Assembly (NCBI GenBank): GCA_020850355.1
Contig: JADZEX010000002.1
Span: forward strand, 1 to 52,932
From: Fimbriimonadaceae bacterium
Lineage (GTDB): Bacteria; Armatimonadota; UBA10988
DNA length: 52,932 bases
Direction: 5' to 3'
Part shown: positions 35,324 through 43,214 of the stretch, piece by piece
Numbering within the stretch: the stretch's first letter is position 1
How the letters are laid out: each line of letters begins with the position of its first letter
Made by a program: the position numbers and the translations under genes
Notes under the pieces: model-generated
The model's database searches: none
The model's input: only the letters and a program-made list of their open reading frames with translations
Told to the model about the DNA's origin: nothing

Positions 35324-36112
35324 ATGAAGGCAGTTGTGACCGCCGGCGGTCGCAGCACCGGGGCGTTGGCGGAGCTGACCGGCACGGCGCTGAAGTGCTG
35401 CATCGCCGTGCAGGGGCAGCGCCTGATCGACCGCGTCCTGGCGGCGTTACACGGCGCTCGGCAGGTCTCTGGCGTGACCGTCGTCGGGCCGCCCGAGCTG
35501 GCCAGCGACCTGGCCCTGGAGGCCAGCGACCAGTTCATCACCGAGGCCGACTCCGGGCCGGCCAACTTCCTGCTCGGCCTGCGCGCGGTGGCGGCCGAGC
35601 CGCGGATCGTCTTCGTGACTTCCGACCTGCCCTTCGTCACCGCGGCGGCGATCGACGACCTGATCGATCGTTGCCCCGAGGGGTATGGCATGCACTACCC
35701 GATCTGGTCACGCCAGGAGCTCCAGGCGCAGTACCCCACCGAGGAGGGCAACTACCTGCGCCTGGCCGAAGGCGAGCTGACCGGCTCGTCGGCGATGGTC
35801 TTCGAGCCGCGGCGGATTCTCGACAAGGAAGCCGAGATCACGGCGCTGTTCAACGCCCGCAAGGACTTCGGCAAGCTGTTCGGCCTGCTCGGTCCCGGCC
35901 TGGCCCTGCGCCTGGCTGTCTGGAAGCTGCTGCGGCTGCCCGTCGTCTCGGTCGAGCGGCTGGTGGCGCGCTTCCAGGCGCAGGCGGGGTTCCCCTGCCG
36001 GGTGGTCCGCGGCGCCGACCCCTGCCTCAGCTTCGACCTCGACCATGAGCGCGATTGGGCCGACGTGCAGCATCACCTGGCCTGGCTGAGCGACCGTGCT
36101 GAAGCTGGCTGA
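35324..36112 (+). CDS. MobA/GlmU-like nucleotidyltransferase
   Basis: Protein of 262 residues. The ATG at 35324 is preceded by a strong AGGAGG. The N-terminus has the NTP-transferase pattern AVVTAGGRSTG, then ALKCCIAVQGQRLIDRVLAAL (usual Lys of the G-x-x-K-xx-L motif retained), and VFVTSDLPFVT is the metal-binding Asp strand. The family transfers NMP to sugar phosphates or to molybdopterin (MobA, MocA-like). MobA would suit the molybdenum enzyme at 42.7-45.3 kb, but the C-terminal 80 residues are longer than in MobA, so specificity is open. It overlaps the nurA start by 17 bp. Confidence 0.8.
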   Translation: MKAVVTAGGRSTGALAELTGTALKCCIAVQGQRLIDRVLAALHGARQVSGVTVVGPPELASDLALEASDQFITEADSGPANFLLGLRAVAAEPRIVFVTSDLPFVTAAAIDDLIDRCPEGYGMHYPIWSRQELQAQYPTEEGNYLRLAEGELTGSSAMVFEPRRILDKEAEITALFNARKDFGKLFGLLGPGLALRLAVWKLLRLPVVSVERLVARFQAQAGFPCRVVRGADPCLSFDLDHERDWADVQHHLAWLSDRAEAG

Positions 36113-37310
36113 GCTGTACGCCCCAGTGCAGCGGCTGGCGGGCGACAGCGCCGGTCTGGCGGCCGCGCAGGCCGCCAGCGCCACGGCGACGGTCGCCGCG
36201 CTGCGCCACCACGCCGCCCAGACCGCGGCCTGGCGCGAGCGGGCCGCGGCGGCGCGGACCTCCTGGTTGGTGGCCGACTGCCTGGAGCCGCCCGACACCG
36301 CGGCGGCGCCGGGCGACCTGCCGCCGCAGTGGACCGTGCTGGCGGTCGACGGCTCGCAGATCTTTCCCGACCGGCACGGTCTGGCGCCCTGCTACGTGCT
36401 CAACTTCGGGCTGATCACGCTGCGCTACGGGGCGGCCTCCAGCGCCCTGCTGGACAGCTCGCCGGTGCTTTGTGCCGCCGAAGAGGACCTCTACCTGGGC
36501 GCTGGCGCGGCGCGCCGGGCGATTGGGCCGGAGGAGGTCTCCATCGTCCGCGCCGTGCAGGAACTGGAGCGACTCGTGGCGCTCGCCCAGGAGCAGCCGC
36601 CCGAGCCGCTGCTGGCGCTCTGTGACGGCTCGCTGATCCCCTGGAGCCTGGACCGTGCCGACGACCCCTGGCGGCAGGCGATGCTGGCCCGTTACCTCGA
36701 CGCTCTGGCAGCCTGCGAGGAGTTGCAGATTCCGCTGGTCGGCTACATCAGCCGCAGCAGGGCCAGCGATCTGGTGCATCTGGTGCGCGTCGCCGAGTGC
36801 GACCAGACGCCGGTCAACTGCGACCGCTGCCCGCATCTGGCGGCGCTGACCGGCGACCTGCCGCGCGGCCGCGTGCTGCCGCAGGCGGCCGCCGCCCAAC
36901 TGCCCTGCGGTGGCCCGGCCGGGCTCTGCGACGCCGACCTGGCACAGCGGCTGCTGCAACCCGGCCAGCGCAGCGCCCTCTTCGCCACCTGTTCGCGCGC
37001 CTGCGGCCAACGCGATGAGCTCCGGGCGCGCTTCGTCTACCTCCACACCGGCGACGAGATCGCCCGGCTGGAGTTCCTGCCCAGCCAGGCCACCCCGCCG
37101 CGCCTGGCCGCCCTCCACGCGCTGGTCTGGGACCAGCTGATCAAGGGTCAGGGCTACCCGCTGGCGCTGCGGGAGGCCCACGAACAGGCGGTCCTCCGCG
37201 CGGCCGACCGCGCGGCCTTCGACCGTCTGCTGGAACAGGCCTTGGTCTCGCGCCAGGTCATGGTACGCTGGTCTGCCAAGGGCCGCTCCAAAGAGCGGCC
37301 GGGAGTCTGA
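36096..37310 (+). CDS. nurA: NurA-domain 5'-3' nuclease
   Basis: Protein of 404 residues, starting at a GTG that lies inside the end of the nucleotidyltransferase gene (17-bp overlap). It contains the NurA core: VLAVDGSQIFPDRH with Asp85, and LALCDGSLIPWSL with Asp177. These are the two conserved D-G-S aspartates that bind the catalytic metal ion. NurA is a single- and double-strand DNA exo/endonuclease that normally works with the hexameric HerA ATPase in end resection or phage defence. No HerA gene is present in this window. The gene ends 4 bp before the fused restriction-modification gene, so a common transcript is likely. Confidence 0.85.
   Translation: MLKLAELYAPVQRLAGDSAGLAAAQAASATATVAALRHHAAQTAAWRERAAAARTSWLVADCLEPPDTAAAPGDLPPQWTVLAVDGSQIFPDRHGLAPCYVLNFGLITLRYGAASSALLDSSPVLCAAEEDLYLGAGAARRAIGPEEVSIVRAVQELERLVALAQEQPPEPLLALCDGSLIPWSLDRADDPWRQAMLARYLDALAACEELQIPLVGYISRSRASDLVHLVRVAECDQTPVNCDRCPHLAALTGDLPRGRVLPQAAAAQLPCGGPAGLCDADLAQRLLQPGQRSALFATCSRACGQRDELRARFVYLHTGDEIARLEFLPSQATPPRLAALHALVWDQLIKGQGYPLALREAHEQAVLRAADRAAFDRLLEQALVSRQVMVRWSAKGRSKERPGV
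37242..37269 (+). promoter_or_regulatory. Weak candidate promoter inside the nurA 3' end
   Basis: TTGGTC (37242-37247) and TACGCT (37264-37269) are separated by 16 bp. If used, transcription would begin just before the hairpin at 37281 and give the restriction-modification gene its own short leader. Both boxes are weak matches. Confidence 0.25.
37281..37300 (+). promoter_or_regulatory. 8-bp perfect hairpin immediately before the RM gene RBS
   Basis: GGCCGCTC (37281-37288) pairs with GAGCGGCC (37293-37300) across a CAAA loop. GGGAG, the ribosome-binding site, starts at 37301 and the GTG is at 37315. There is no T-run, so it is not a classical terminator. A translational or operator role in controlling a toxic restriction enzyme is possible. 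Confidence 0.55.
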
Positions 37311-37314
37311 CCTG

Positions 37315-39873
37315 GTGGAGCTCGTCGTGGCGCGCAGCGAACCGCCGCCGGTGCTCTCGACGCGGGTCGACGGCCTGGCAGAGGCACTGCTGTGGGACGT
37401 CGAACGACGCCGCCAGATCGCGACGGCGCGGCTGGCCGAGACGGATCGCGGTCGGCACGGCCAGTACCTGAGCCCGCCGGCGGTGGCGCAGCTCCTGGCG
37501 GGTATGGCCCCTGCCCAGGGCCAGGCGGTCCGGCTGCTGGATCCGGGCTGCGGCGTCGGCTCGCTGTTCGCGACGCTGGTCGTGCAACTTCTGCGCCGCC
37601 AGCCCGAGGTGCGCCGCATCGCCTGCTGGGCCTACGAACTCGATCCTTCCCTGGCGGCGGAGGCCGCGCAGACGCTGCGGCGGTGCGGGGAGTTGTGCGC
37701 CGAGGCGGGTGTTGCCTGGGAGGGCCGCCTGCAGGCCACCGATTACCTGCCAGCCGCCGTCGACAGCCTGGGCTGGCGGTTGCCGCTGGCGGGTGGCGAC
37801 GCCGCGCCACAGTTCGACCTGGTAATCGCCAACCCGCCGTACCGCAAGATCGAGGGGCGTTCCCCGGAACGCCTGTTGCTGCGCGAGGCGGGCTGGGAGG
37901 TCAGCAACCTGTACGCCGGCTTCCTGGGGCTGGCCGCCGAGCAGTTGGCCGCGCACGGCAGCCTGCTGGCGATCTGCCCCCGCAGTTTCTGTAACGGCAG
38001 CTACTTCCGAGCCTTCCGCAGCCGCCTGCTGCGCCTCACTGCCATCCGTGAAGTGCTGCTCCTGGCGGAGCGTGACGTGGCCTTTCGTGACGGCGGGGTG
38101 TTGCAGGAGTGCCTCCTGTTCCGCGCCGACCGCGGCGCCACGCCAGCGACGGTGATGGTGGTGGAGGCCTGCTCCAGCGAAGGAGCCACCACGGCTCGGC
38201 GGCTGCCGTACGAGCAGTTGGTCCGGCCGGCGGACCCGGACCAGGTGATCCACCTGCCGAGCAGCCCGCACGAACTCGCCGCCGATGCGTTGCTGCAGGC
38301 ACTGCCCGACCGGCTCGCGACGCTCGGGCTGGCGGTCTCCACCGGCCGCCTGGTGGAGTTTCGATCGCGCGCCGAGCTGCTGCCGCGCTGGGAGCCTGGA
38401 CAGTGGCCAGTCGTGCATCCGGCGCACCTGCGCGACGGGCGGGTCGACTGGCCGCTGCGCGATTTGAAGCGCCCCCAGGCGTTGCGCGCCACCGCCACCA
38501 CCGAGCCGCTCACGCTGCCGAACCAGTGGTACGTCCTGGTGAAGCGCTTCACGTCGAAGGAGCAGCTCCGCCGAGTCACGGCGGCGGCCCACGACCCGGC
38601 GGCGGTGCCCGCCGCCCGCGTGGTCGTCGAGAACCACCTCAACGTGATCCACGGAGTCCGCGGCGCGCTCGACCCCCAGACCGCGCAAGGTCTCTGCGCC
38701 TGGCTCAACAGCTCGGCCGTGGACGCCTGGTTTCGGCTGTTCAGCGGCTCCACGCAGGTCAACGCCAGCGATCTGCGAAGACTGCCGACGCCCACCCGCA
38801 ACGTGCTGCGCCAACTTGGCCTGGATCGGCGCTGGTGTGGCGACCAGCGGAGCGTCGACGCACTGGTCCGAGAGGTGGTCTTCGCGATGGCTGACAGCGA
38901 CCTCACGGCCACTCAACAGCGCCTGCAGGAGGCTGCGGCGGTGCTCCGCGAGCTGGGCTTCCCGCCGCGTTGCTGCAACCGCATGGCTGCGGTGACGCTG
39001 TTGGCTTACCTGGACCTCGGGCCGGCCGACGCCTGGTCCGCCGCCACCGCACCCCGGCGGGGCATCAGCCAGGTGATCGCGTTCGCCGCCGAGCAGTACC
39101 AGATCCAGTACCAGACCGGCACTCGCGAGAGTATCCGCAAGCAGGCCGTGCAGCAGTTCCTGCAGGCCGGCATTCTGGTGCCGAACCCTGACCAGCCCGA
39201 TCGGGCGGTCAACAGCCCGGCGACGGTCTACCAGCTCGAGCCGGGTGCGTTGGCGCTGTTGCGACAGACCGGCAGCCCGGCCTGGGCCGCCGCTCTGCCG
39301 GTCTACCGGGCGGCGCAAGCCACCCTCAGCAGCCGCTACGCGGCCGCGCGGGCGATGCCGACGGTGCCGGTGCGGACACCTGACGGGCAGCGCTTTGCGC
39401 TGACCGCGGGCGACCACAATGAGTTGATCCGCGAGGTCGTCGAGGAGTTCGCGAGTCGCTTCACGCCCGGCGCCGAGGTGCTCTATGTCGGCGACACCGG
39501 CAGCAAGTTCGCCTTCTTCCCAGCGGCGGCACAGGCTCGGCTGGCCGCGCTGGGCGTCGCGCTCGACCCGCATGGCCAGATGCCGGACGTGATTCTCTGG
39601 GACCCCGACCGCAACTGGTTGGTGCTGGTCGAGGCCGTCACCAGCCACGGGCCGATCGACGCGAAGCGCCGCGAGCAACTCCTGGCGCTCTTCGACGGCA
39701 CCCAGGCCGGACTGGTTTTCGTGACAGCCTTCCAGCGACGCGAACACCTGCTACAGTATCTGCGTGAGATCTCCTGGGAGACCGAGGTCTGGCTGGCCGA
39801 GGCGCCGACGCACCTGATTCACTTCGACGGCGAGCGGTTCCTGGGACCATCGCCCACCGGCGAGCCAGCCTGA
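37315..39873 (+). CDS. Single-chain adenine methyltransferase / PstI-BsuBI-type restriction endonuclease fusion
   Basis: Protein of 852 residues (GTG at 37315, alternative GTG at 37327). N-terminal gamma-type N6-adenine methyltransferase: GRHGQYLSPPAVAQLL, SAM motif LDPGCGVG (75-82), catalytic NPPY (173-176), then a target-recognition region to about 520. From about 525 the sequence reads like a whole PstI/BsuBI restriction enzyme. An N-terminal helical domain has GTRESIRKQAVQQFLQAGI and NPDQPDRAVNSPATVYQL. The nuclease domain has LYVGDTGSK (Asp727), MPDVILWD (Asp758), EAVTSHGPIDAKRREQL (Glu773, Lys784), LVFVTAF and WETEVW. In PstI and BsuBI these are two separate genes; here they are one polypeptide. 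The likely site is CTGCAG or related, by family inference. There is no separate control gene. Confidence 0.9.
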   Translation: MELVVARSEPPPVLSTRVDGLAEALLWDVERRRQIATARLAETDRGRHGQYLSPPAVAQLLAGMAPAQGQAVRLLDPGCGVGSLFATLVVQLLRRQPEVRRIACWAYELDPSLAAEAAQTLRRCGELCAEAGVAWEGRLQATDYLPAAVDSLGWRLPLAGGDAAPQFDLVIANPPYRKIEGRSPERLLLREAGWEVSNLYAGFLGLAAEQLAAHGSLLAICPRSFCNGSYFRAFRSRLLRLTAIREVLLLAERDVAFRDGGVLQECLLFRADRGATPATVMVVEACSSEGATTARRLPYEQLVRPADPDQVIHLPSSPHELAADALLQALPDRLATLGLAVSTGRLVEFRSRAELLPRWEPGQWPVVHPAHLRDGRVDWPLRDLKRPQALRATATTEPLTLPNQWYVLVKRFTSKEQLRRVTAAAHDPAAVPAARVVVENHLNVIHGVRGALDPQTAQGLCAWLNSSAVDAWFRLFSGSTQVNASDLRRLPTPTRNVLRQLGLDRRWCGDQRSVDALVREVVFAMADSDLTATQQRLQEAAAVLRELGFPPRCCNRMAAVTLLAYLDLGPADAWSAATAPRRGISQVIAFAAEQYQIQYQTGTRESIRKQAVQQFLQAGILVPNPDQPDRAVNSPATVYQLEPGALALLRQTGSPAWAAALPVYRAAQATLSSRYAAARAMPTVPVRTPDGQRFALTAGDHNELIREVVEEFASRFTPGAEVLYVGDTGSKFAFFPAAAQARLAALGVALDPHGQMPDVILWDPDRNWLVLVEAVTSHGPIDAKRREQLLALFDGTQAGLVFVTAFQRREHLLQYLREISWETEVWLAEAPTHLIHFDGERFLGPSPTGEPA

Positions 39874-39904
39874 ACCAGGCCGACGTTCTGAAGGACCAAC
39901 GCTC

Positions 39905-41377
39905 ATGCCGCTGCACGTCTACAACACCCTGCATCGCCGCAAGGAACTGTTCGAGCCGCTCGCACCGCCGCGGGTGCGGATGTATGTCTGCGGGCCGACG
40001 GTCTACGGCCACTCGCACGTCGGGCACGCCAAGTCGTACATCTCGTTCGACCTGATCGTGCGGTGGTTGCGCTGTCGGGGTTACGACGTGACCTACGTCC
40101 AGAACATCACCGACGTGGGGCATCTCACCGACGATGCCGACGCGGGAGAGGACAAGGTGGTGGCGGAGGCGCGGCAGCGGGGGCTGCATCCGATGGCGAT
40201 TGCGCAGCTCTACACGCGCAGTTACCACGAGGATCTGGACCGCCTGAACGTGCTGCGACCCGACATTCAGCCCTATGCCACGGGGCACATTCCAGAGCAG
40301 ATTGAGCTCTGCCGGCAGCTTCTGGCCGCCGGGCACGCCTACGAGGTCAACGGCAGCGTCTACTTCGATGTCCAGAGCTTCCGCGGCTATGGCAAGCTGT
40401 CGGGACGGGTGCTCGACGAGGTGCAGGCCGGGGCGCGGGTGGCGGTGGTCGAGGAGAAGCGCGACGCGCGGGACTTCGCGCTCTGGAAAGCGGCCGCGGC
40501 GGGGCATTTGATGCAGTGGCCGTCGCCCTGGGGGATGGGCTTCCCGGGCTGGCACCTGGAGTGCTCGGCGATGTCGATGAAGTACCTCGGGCAGAGCTTC
40601 GACATCCACGGCGGCGGACTGGAGAACCAGTTCCCGCACCACGAGTGCGAGATCGCCCAGAGCGAGGGCGCGACCGGGCAGCAGTACGTCAAGTACTGGC
40701 TGCACAACCACATGATCACCGTCGGCGGCGAGAAGATGGGGAAGTCGAAGGGCAACTTCATCCTGATCAAGGACATCATCGACGAGGCCTGGCCGGTGCA
40801 TCCCCAGCTCGGTCGCAAGTACGGGCCGTTGGTGCTGCGGATGTACGTCCTCAACTCGCATTACCGCAGCGACCTCGATTTTTCGAGCGAGGGCCTGGAG
40901 GCGGCTGAGGCGGGGCTGCAGCGGCTGCACAACGTGGCGCAGGCGGTGCGCCGAGCGCTTGACCAGCCGGGTGGCAGCGGCGCCGGGCTGGACCTGGCGG
41001 CGGCCGAGACGGCCGTTAAGGCGGCGCTTGACGACGACTTCAACAGCCCGAACGCGCTGGCGGCGTTGTTTGACCTGACGCGCGCGGTGAACACCGCGCT
41101 GGCCGCCGGGACCCTCTCAGCGGCCGAGGCGCAGGCGGTCGACCGGTTGCTGCGGACCTATGGCGGCGCGGTGCTGGGTCTGCTTCCGGAGCAGTTCACG
41201 GCGGCCGGGGCGGCGGGGATCGAGGATGCCCTGGTGCAGGTGCTGATCGACCTGCGCGCCGAAGCCCGGCAAGGTCGCAACTTCGCCCTGGCCGACAGCA
41301 TCCGCGACCGCTTGACGGCGGCTGGCGTGCTGCTGGAAGACCGGCCGGCTGGCACCACCTGGCGCCTGGCGGGCTGA
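39905..41377 (+). CDS. cysS: Cysteine-tRNA ligase
   Basis: Protein of 490 residues, full length. It charges tRNA-Cys with cysteine in the cytosol. Class I signature motifs are in place: the HIGH-equivalent HVGH (38-41) and the KMSKS-equivalent KMGKS (277-281). The zinc-site cysteines and histidine appear in order: CGPTVY (Cys29), HLECSAMS and HHECEIAQ. The C-terminal helical domain ends in [19 protein letters not shown]. An anticodon-proximal insertion is not obvious. It starts 31 bp after the restriction-modification gene with a GAAGGA site. The presence of an essential gene here shows the window is chromosomal. Confidence 0.97.
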   Translation: MPLHVYNTLHRRKELFEPLAPPRVRMYVCGPTVYGHSHVGHAKSYISFDLIVRWLRCRGYDVTYVQNITDVGHLTDDADAGEDKVVAEARQRGLHPMAIAQLYTRSYHEDLDRLNVLRPDIQPYATGHIPEQIELCRQLLAAGHAYEVNGSVYFDVQSFRGYGKLSGRVLDEVQAGARVAVVEEKRDARDFALWKAAAAGHLMQWPSPWGMGFPGWHLECSAMSMKYLGQSFDIHGGGLENQFPHHECEIAQSEGATGQQYVKYWLHNHMITVGGEKMGKSKGNFILIKDIIDEAWPVHPQLGRKYGPLVLRMYVLNSHYRSDLDFSSEGLEAAEAGLQRLHNVAQAVRRALDQPGGSGAGLDLAAAETAVKAALDDDFNSPNALAALFDLTRAVNTALAAGTLSAAEAQAVDRLLRTYGGAVLGLLPEQFTAAGAAGIEDALVQVLIDLRAEARQGRNFALADSIRDRLTAAGVLLEDRPAGTTWRLAG

Positions 41378-41461
41378 CGGCGAGGATGTTGCCTGGCCGT
41401 CACTCGCGGCCCTCAGAAGCGGCTGCGCTGGCCGATACCAGTGAGAGGTACGGAGGGCACC

Positions 41462-42643
41462 GTGGTTGTCGAGAACGAGCCTGGATTGGCAACGTGGTTC
41501 GCCTCGCCGCAGCGTTCCAGTGCGGCCGAAGTGGCGGCGGCCGAGGCGCTGGTGGCGGCCAACCCCCTGGCCACCGCGCTGATCGACGCGATGCCCGAAC
41601 TGGTGCTGGTGGTCGACGACAACCGGCAGGTGGTCGCGGCCAACCGGGCGGCCGTGCGGGCCCTGGGAGCCGATGGCGAGCCGTTGCTGGGCCGGCGGCC
41701 GGGTGAACTGGTCGGTTGCCTTCACGCCACCGAAATGCACGCCGGCTGCGGCACGGCCAAAGCCTGCCAGGCCTGCGGCGCGGTCGACGCGATGCTCTGC
41801 TGTCTGCTGGGGGTGGCGCCCACCGCCGAGCGCGAGGCCCGCATCATGACCACCGGGGCGGCCGATGGGGGCGCCCTGGACCTGGCGGTGAAGGCCAGCA
41901 ACATCACCTTGAGCGGCCGCCGCTTCGTGATCCTGGCGCTGCGCGACATCGCCAGCGAAAAGCGCCGCCAGGTGCTGGAGCGGACCTTCTTCCACGACCT
42001 GTTGAACAGCGCGGGCGGCGTCTTCACGATCTCTGAGGTGCTGCTGGCCGAGGACGAAGACCCCGCATTCGAGCACGAACTGAAAGAAGACCTGCACCGG
42101 TTGTCGGAGCAGGTGATCGACGAGATCCGCAGCCAGCGGCAACTGCTGGCGGCGGAGAGCGGCGACCTCCGGCTGGACTGTGAAGCGTTCTCCAGCAACG
42201 ACGTGCTGCAGGAGGTAGCCGCCGCCTACCGCCGGCACCAGGTCGGTCACGATCGCGAAGTGGTGGTGGATCCGCCGCCTGCCCTGTTGCTGGTCACCGA
42301 CCGCACGGTGCTGCGCCGGGTGCTCGGTAACCTGGTCAAGAACGCACTCGAAGCCACCCCCATGGGCGGCTCGGTGACCGTCGGTGCCCGCGCCGAGGGC
42401 GACCTCGTCGAGTTCTGGGTCCACAACCCCGGCGTGATGCCGGAGGAAGTCCAAGTCCAGATCTTCGCGCGTAGCTTCAGCACCAAGCCCGGCGCCGGGC
42501 GCGGGGTCGGCACCTACAGCGTGCGGCTGCTGACCGAGCGCTACCTCCGGGGCAAGGTCTCTTTCCGCAGCGAGGTTGGCCGCGGGACGGTCTTCCGGGT
42601 CGTGCTGCCGGTGGCCATCGACGAGCCGCTGGCGCGGCGCTGA
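41462..42643 (+). CDS. Soluble PAS sensor histidine kinase with Cys-rich motif
   Basis: Protein of 393 residues. The GTG at 41462 sits 5 bases after GGAGGG. There is no transmembrane segment, so the sensor is cytoplasmic. A PAS domain (about 35-165, VLVVDDNRQVVAANRAAV) carries a cysteine cluster, Cys86, Cys96, Cys102, Cys105, Cys113 and Cys114, in the pattern GCG-x5-C-x2-CGA. A redox-active or metal-binding sensor site is plausible. The phospho-acceptor is His178 in FFHDLLNSAGG. The ATPase domain has the N-box NLVKNALEAT (Asn294) and a late glycine box GAGRGVGTYSVRLL. No response regulator is adjacent, so it is an orphan kinase. The molybdenum hydroxylase genes directly downstream are possible targets. 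Confidence 0.85.
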   Translation: MVVENEPGLATWFASPQRSSAAEVAAAEALVAANPLATALIDAMPELVLVVDDNRQVVAANRAAVRALGADGEPLLGRRPGELVGCLHATEMHAGCGTAKACQACGAVDAMLCCLLGVAPTAEREARIMTTGAADGGALDLAVKASNITLSGRRFVILALRDIASEKRRQVLERTFFHDLLNSAGGVFTISEVLLAEDEDPAFEHELKEDLHRLSEQVIDEIRSQRQLLAAESGDLRLDCEAFSSNDVLQEVAAAYRRHQVGHDREVVVDPPPALLLVTDRTVLRRVLGNLVKNALEATPMGGSVTVGARAEGDLVEFWVHNPGVMPEEVQVQIFARSFSTKPGAGRGVGTYSVRLLTERYLRGKVSFRSEVGRGTVFRVVLPVAIDEPLARR

Positions 42644-42702
42644 GCGCAGGCTGGTCGGCGGCAGGAACGCGGCCTGACGGCGGCCAAGCTACCGGCGCGC
42701 TG

Positions 42703-42717
42703 CCCGGCGTGGCCGGG
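42703..42717. promoter_or_regulatory. CCCGGC-GTG-GCCGGG dyad upstream of iorA-like gene
   Basis: The 6-bp arms 42703-42708 and 42712-42717 are perfectly complementary with a 3-base spacer, and lie 18 bp before the GTG at 42735. It may be an operator or a small leader hairpin. The rest of the 91-bp intergenic stretch shows no clear promoter. Confidence 0.3.
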
Positions 42718-42734
42718 TGGTCGACGGGGAAAAC

Positions 42735-43214
42735 GTGGTGGCCACTCGCCTCGTGCTGCACCTCAATGGTCGCGAGACGGCTTGCGAGGCCGCGCCGGAT
42801 CGGCCCTTGCTGGGCGTGCTGCGTGAAGCGCTGCAGCTCACCGGCACCAAGTACGGTTGCGGCGAGGGGCAGTGCGGCGCCTGCACCGTGCTGCTCGACG
42901 GGCGGGCCGTGCGCAGTTGCACGCTGACCGTCGGCGAGGTCGCCGGGCGCACGCTGACCACCATCGAGGGACTCGCCAGCGCGGAGGCCCTGCACCCGGT
43001 GCAGCAGGCCTTCCTGGACACGGAAGCGCTGCAGTGCGGCTACTGCACCGCTGGCATGATCCTGGCCACGGTGGCGCTGCTGCAGGAGCACCCGCAGCCC
43101 ACGGAAGCGCAGATCCTGGAGGCCCTCGACAGCCACCTCTGCCGTTGCGGTACCTACCACCGCATCCTGCGCGCGGTGCGGCGGGCCGCCGAGTTGCTGG
43201 GAGCAGCGCGATGA
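42735..43214 (+). CDS. [2Fe-2S] subunit of a molybdenum hydroxylase (IorA/CoxS-like)
   Basis: Protein of 159 residues (GTG at 42735 after GGGGA). It carries both iron-sulfur motifs of the xanthine-oxidase family small subunit. The plant-ferredoxin-type cluster uses Cys42, Cys47, Cys50 and Cys62 (GCGEGQCGACTVLLDG). The second cluster uses Cys101, Cys104, Cys136 and Cys138 (CGYCTAGM, then LCRCGTYHRI). The family relays electrons from the molybdenum site. Its stop overlaps the catalytic subunit start as ATGA. No FAD-binding (CoxM-type) subunit is present, which is the IorAB arrangement, where electrons leave to a cytochrome instead of a flavin. Confidence 0.93.
   Translation: MVATRLVLHLNGRETACEAAPDRPLLGVLREALQLTGTKYGCGEGQCGACTVLLDGRAVRSCTLTVGEVAGRTLTTIEGLASAEALHPVQQAFLDTEALQCGYCTAGMILATVALLQEHPQPTEAQILEALDSHLCRCGTYHRILRAVRRAAELLGAAR

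Noticed and set aside
41378-41461. Possible promoter upstream of the PAS kinase (GATACC)
   Set aside because: No -35 box at suitable distance could be found.
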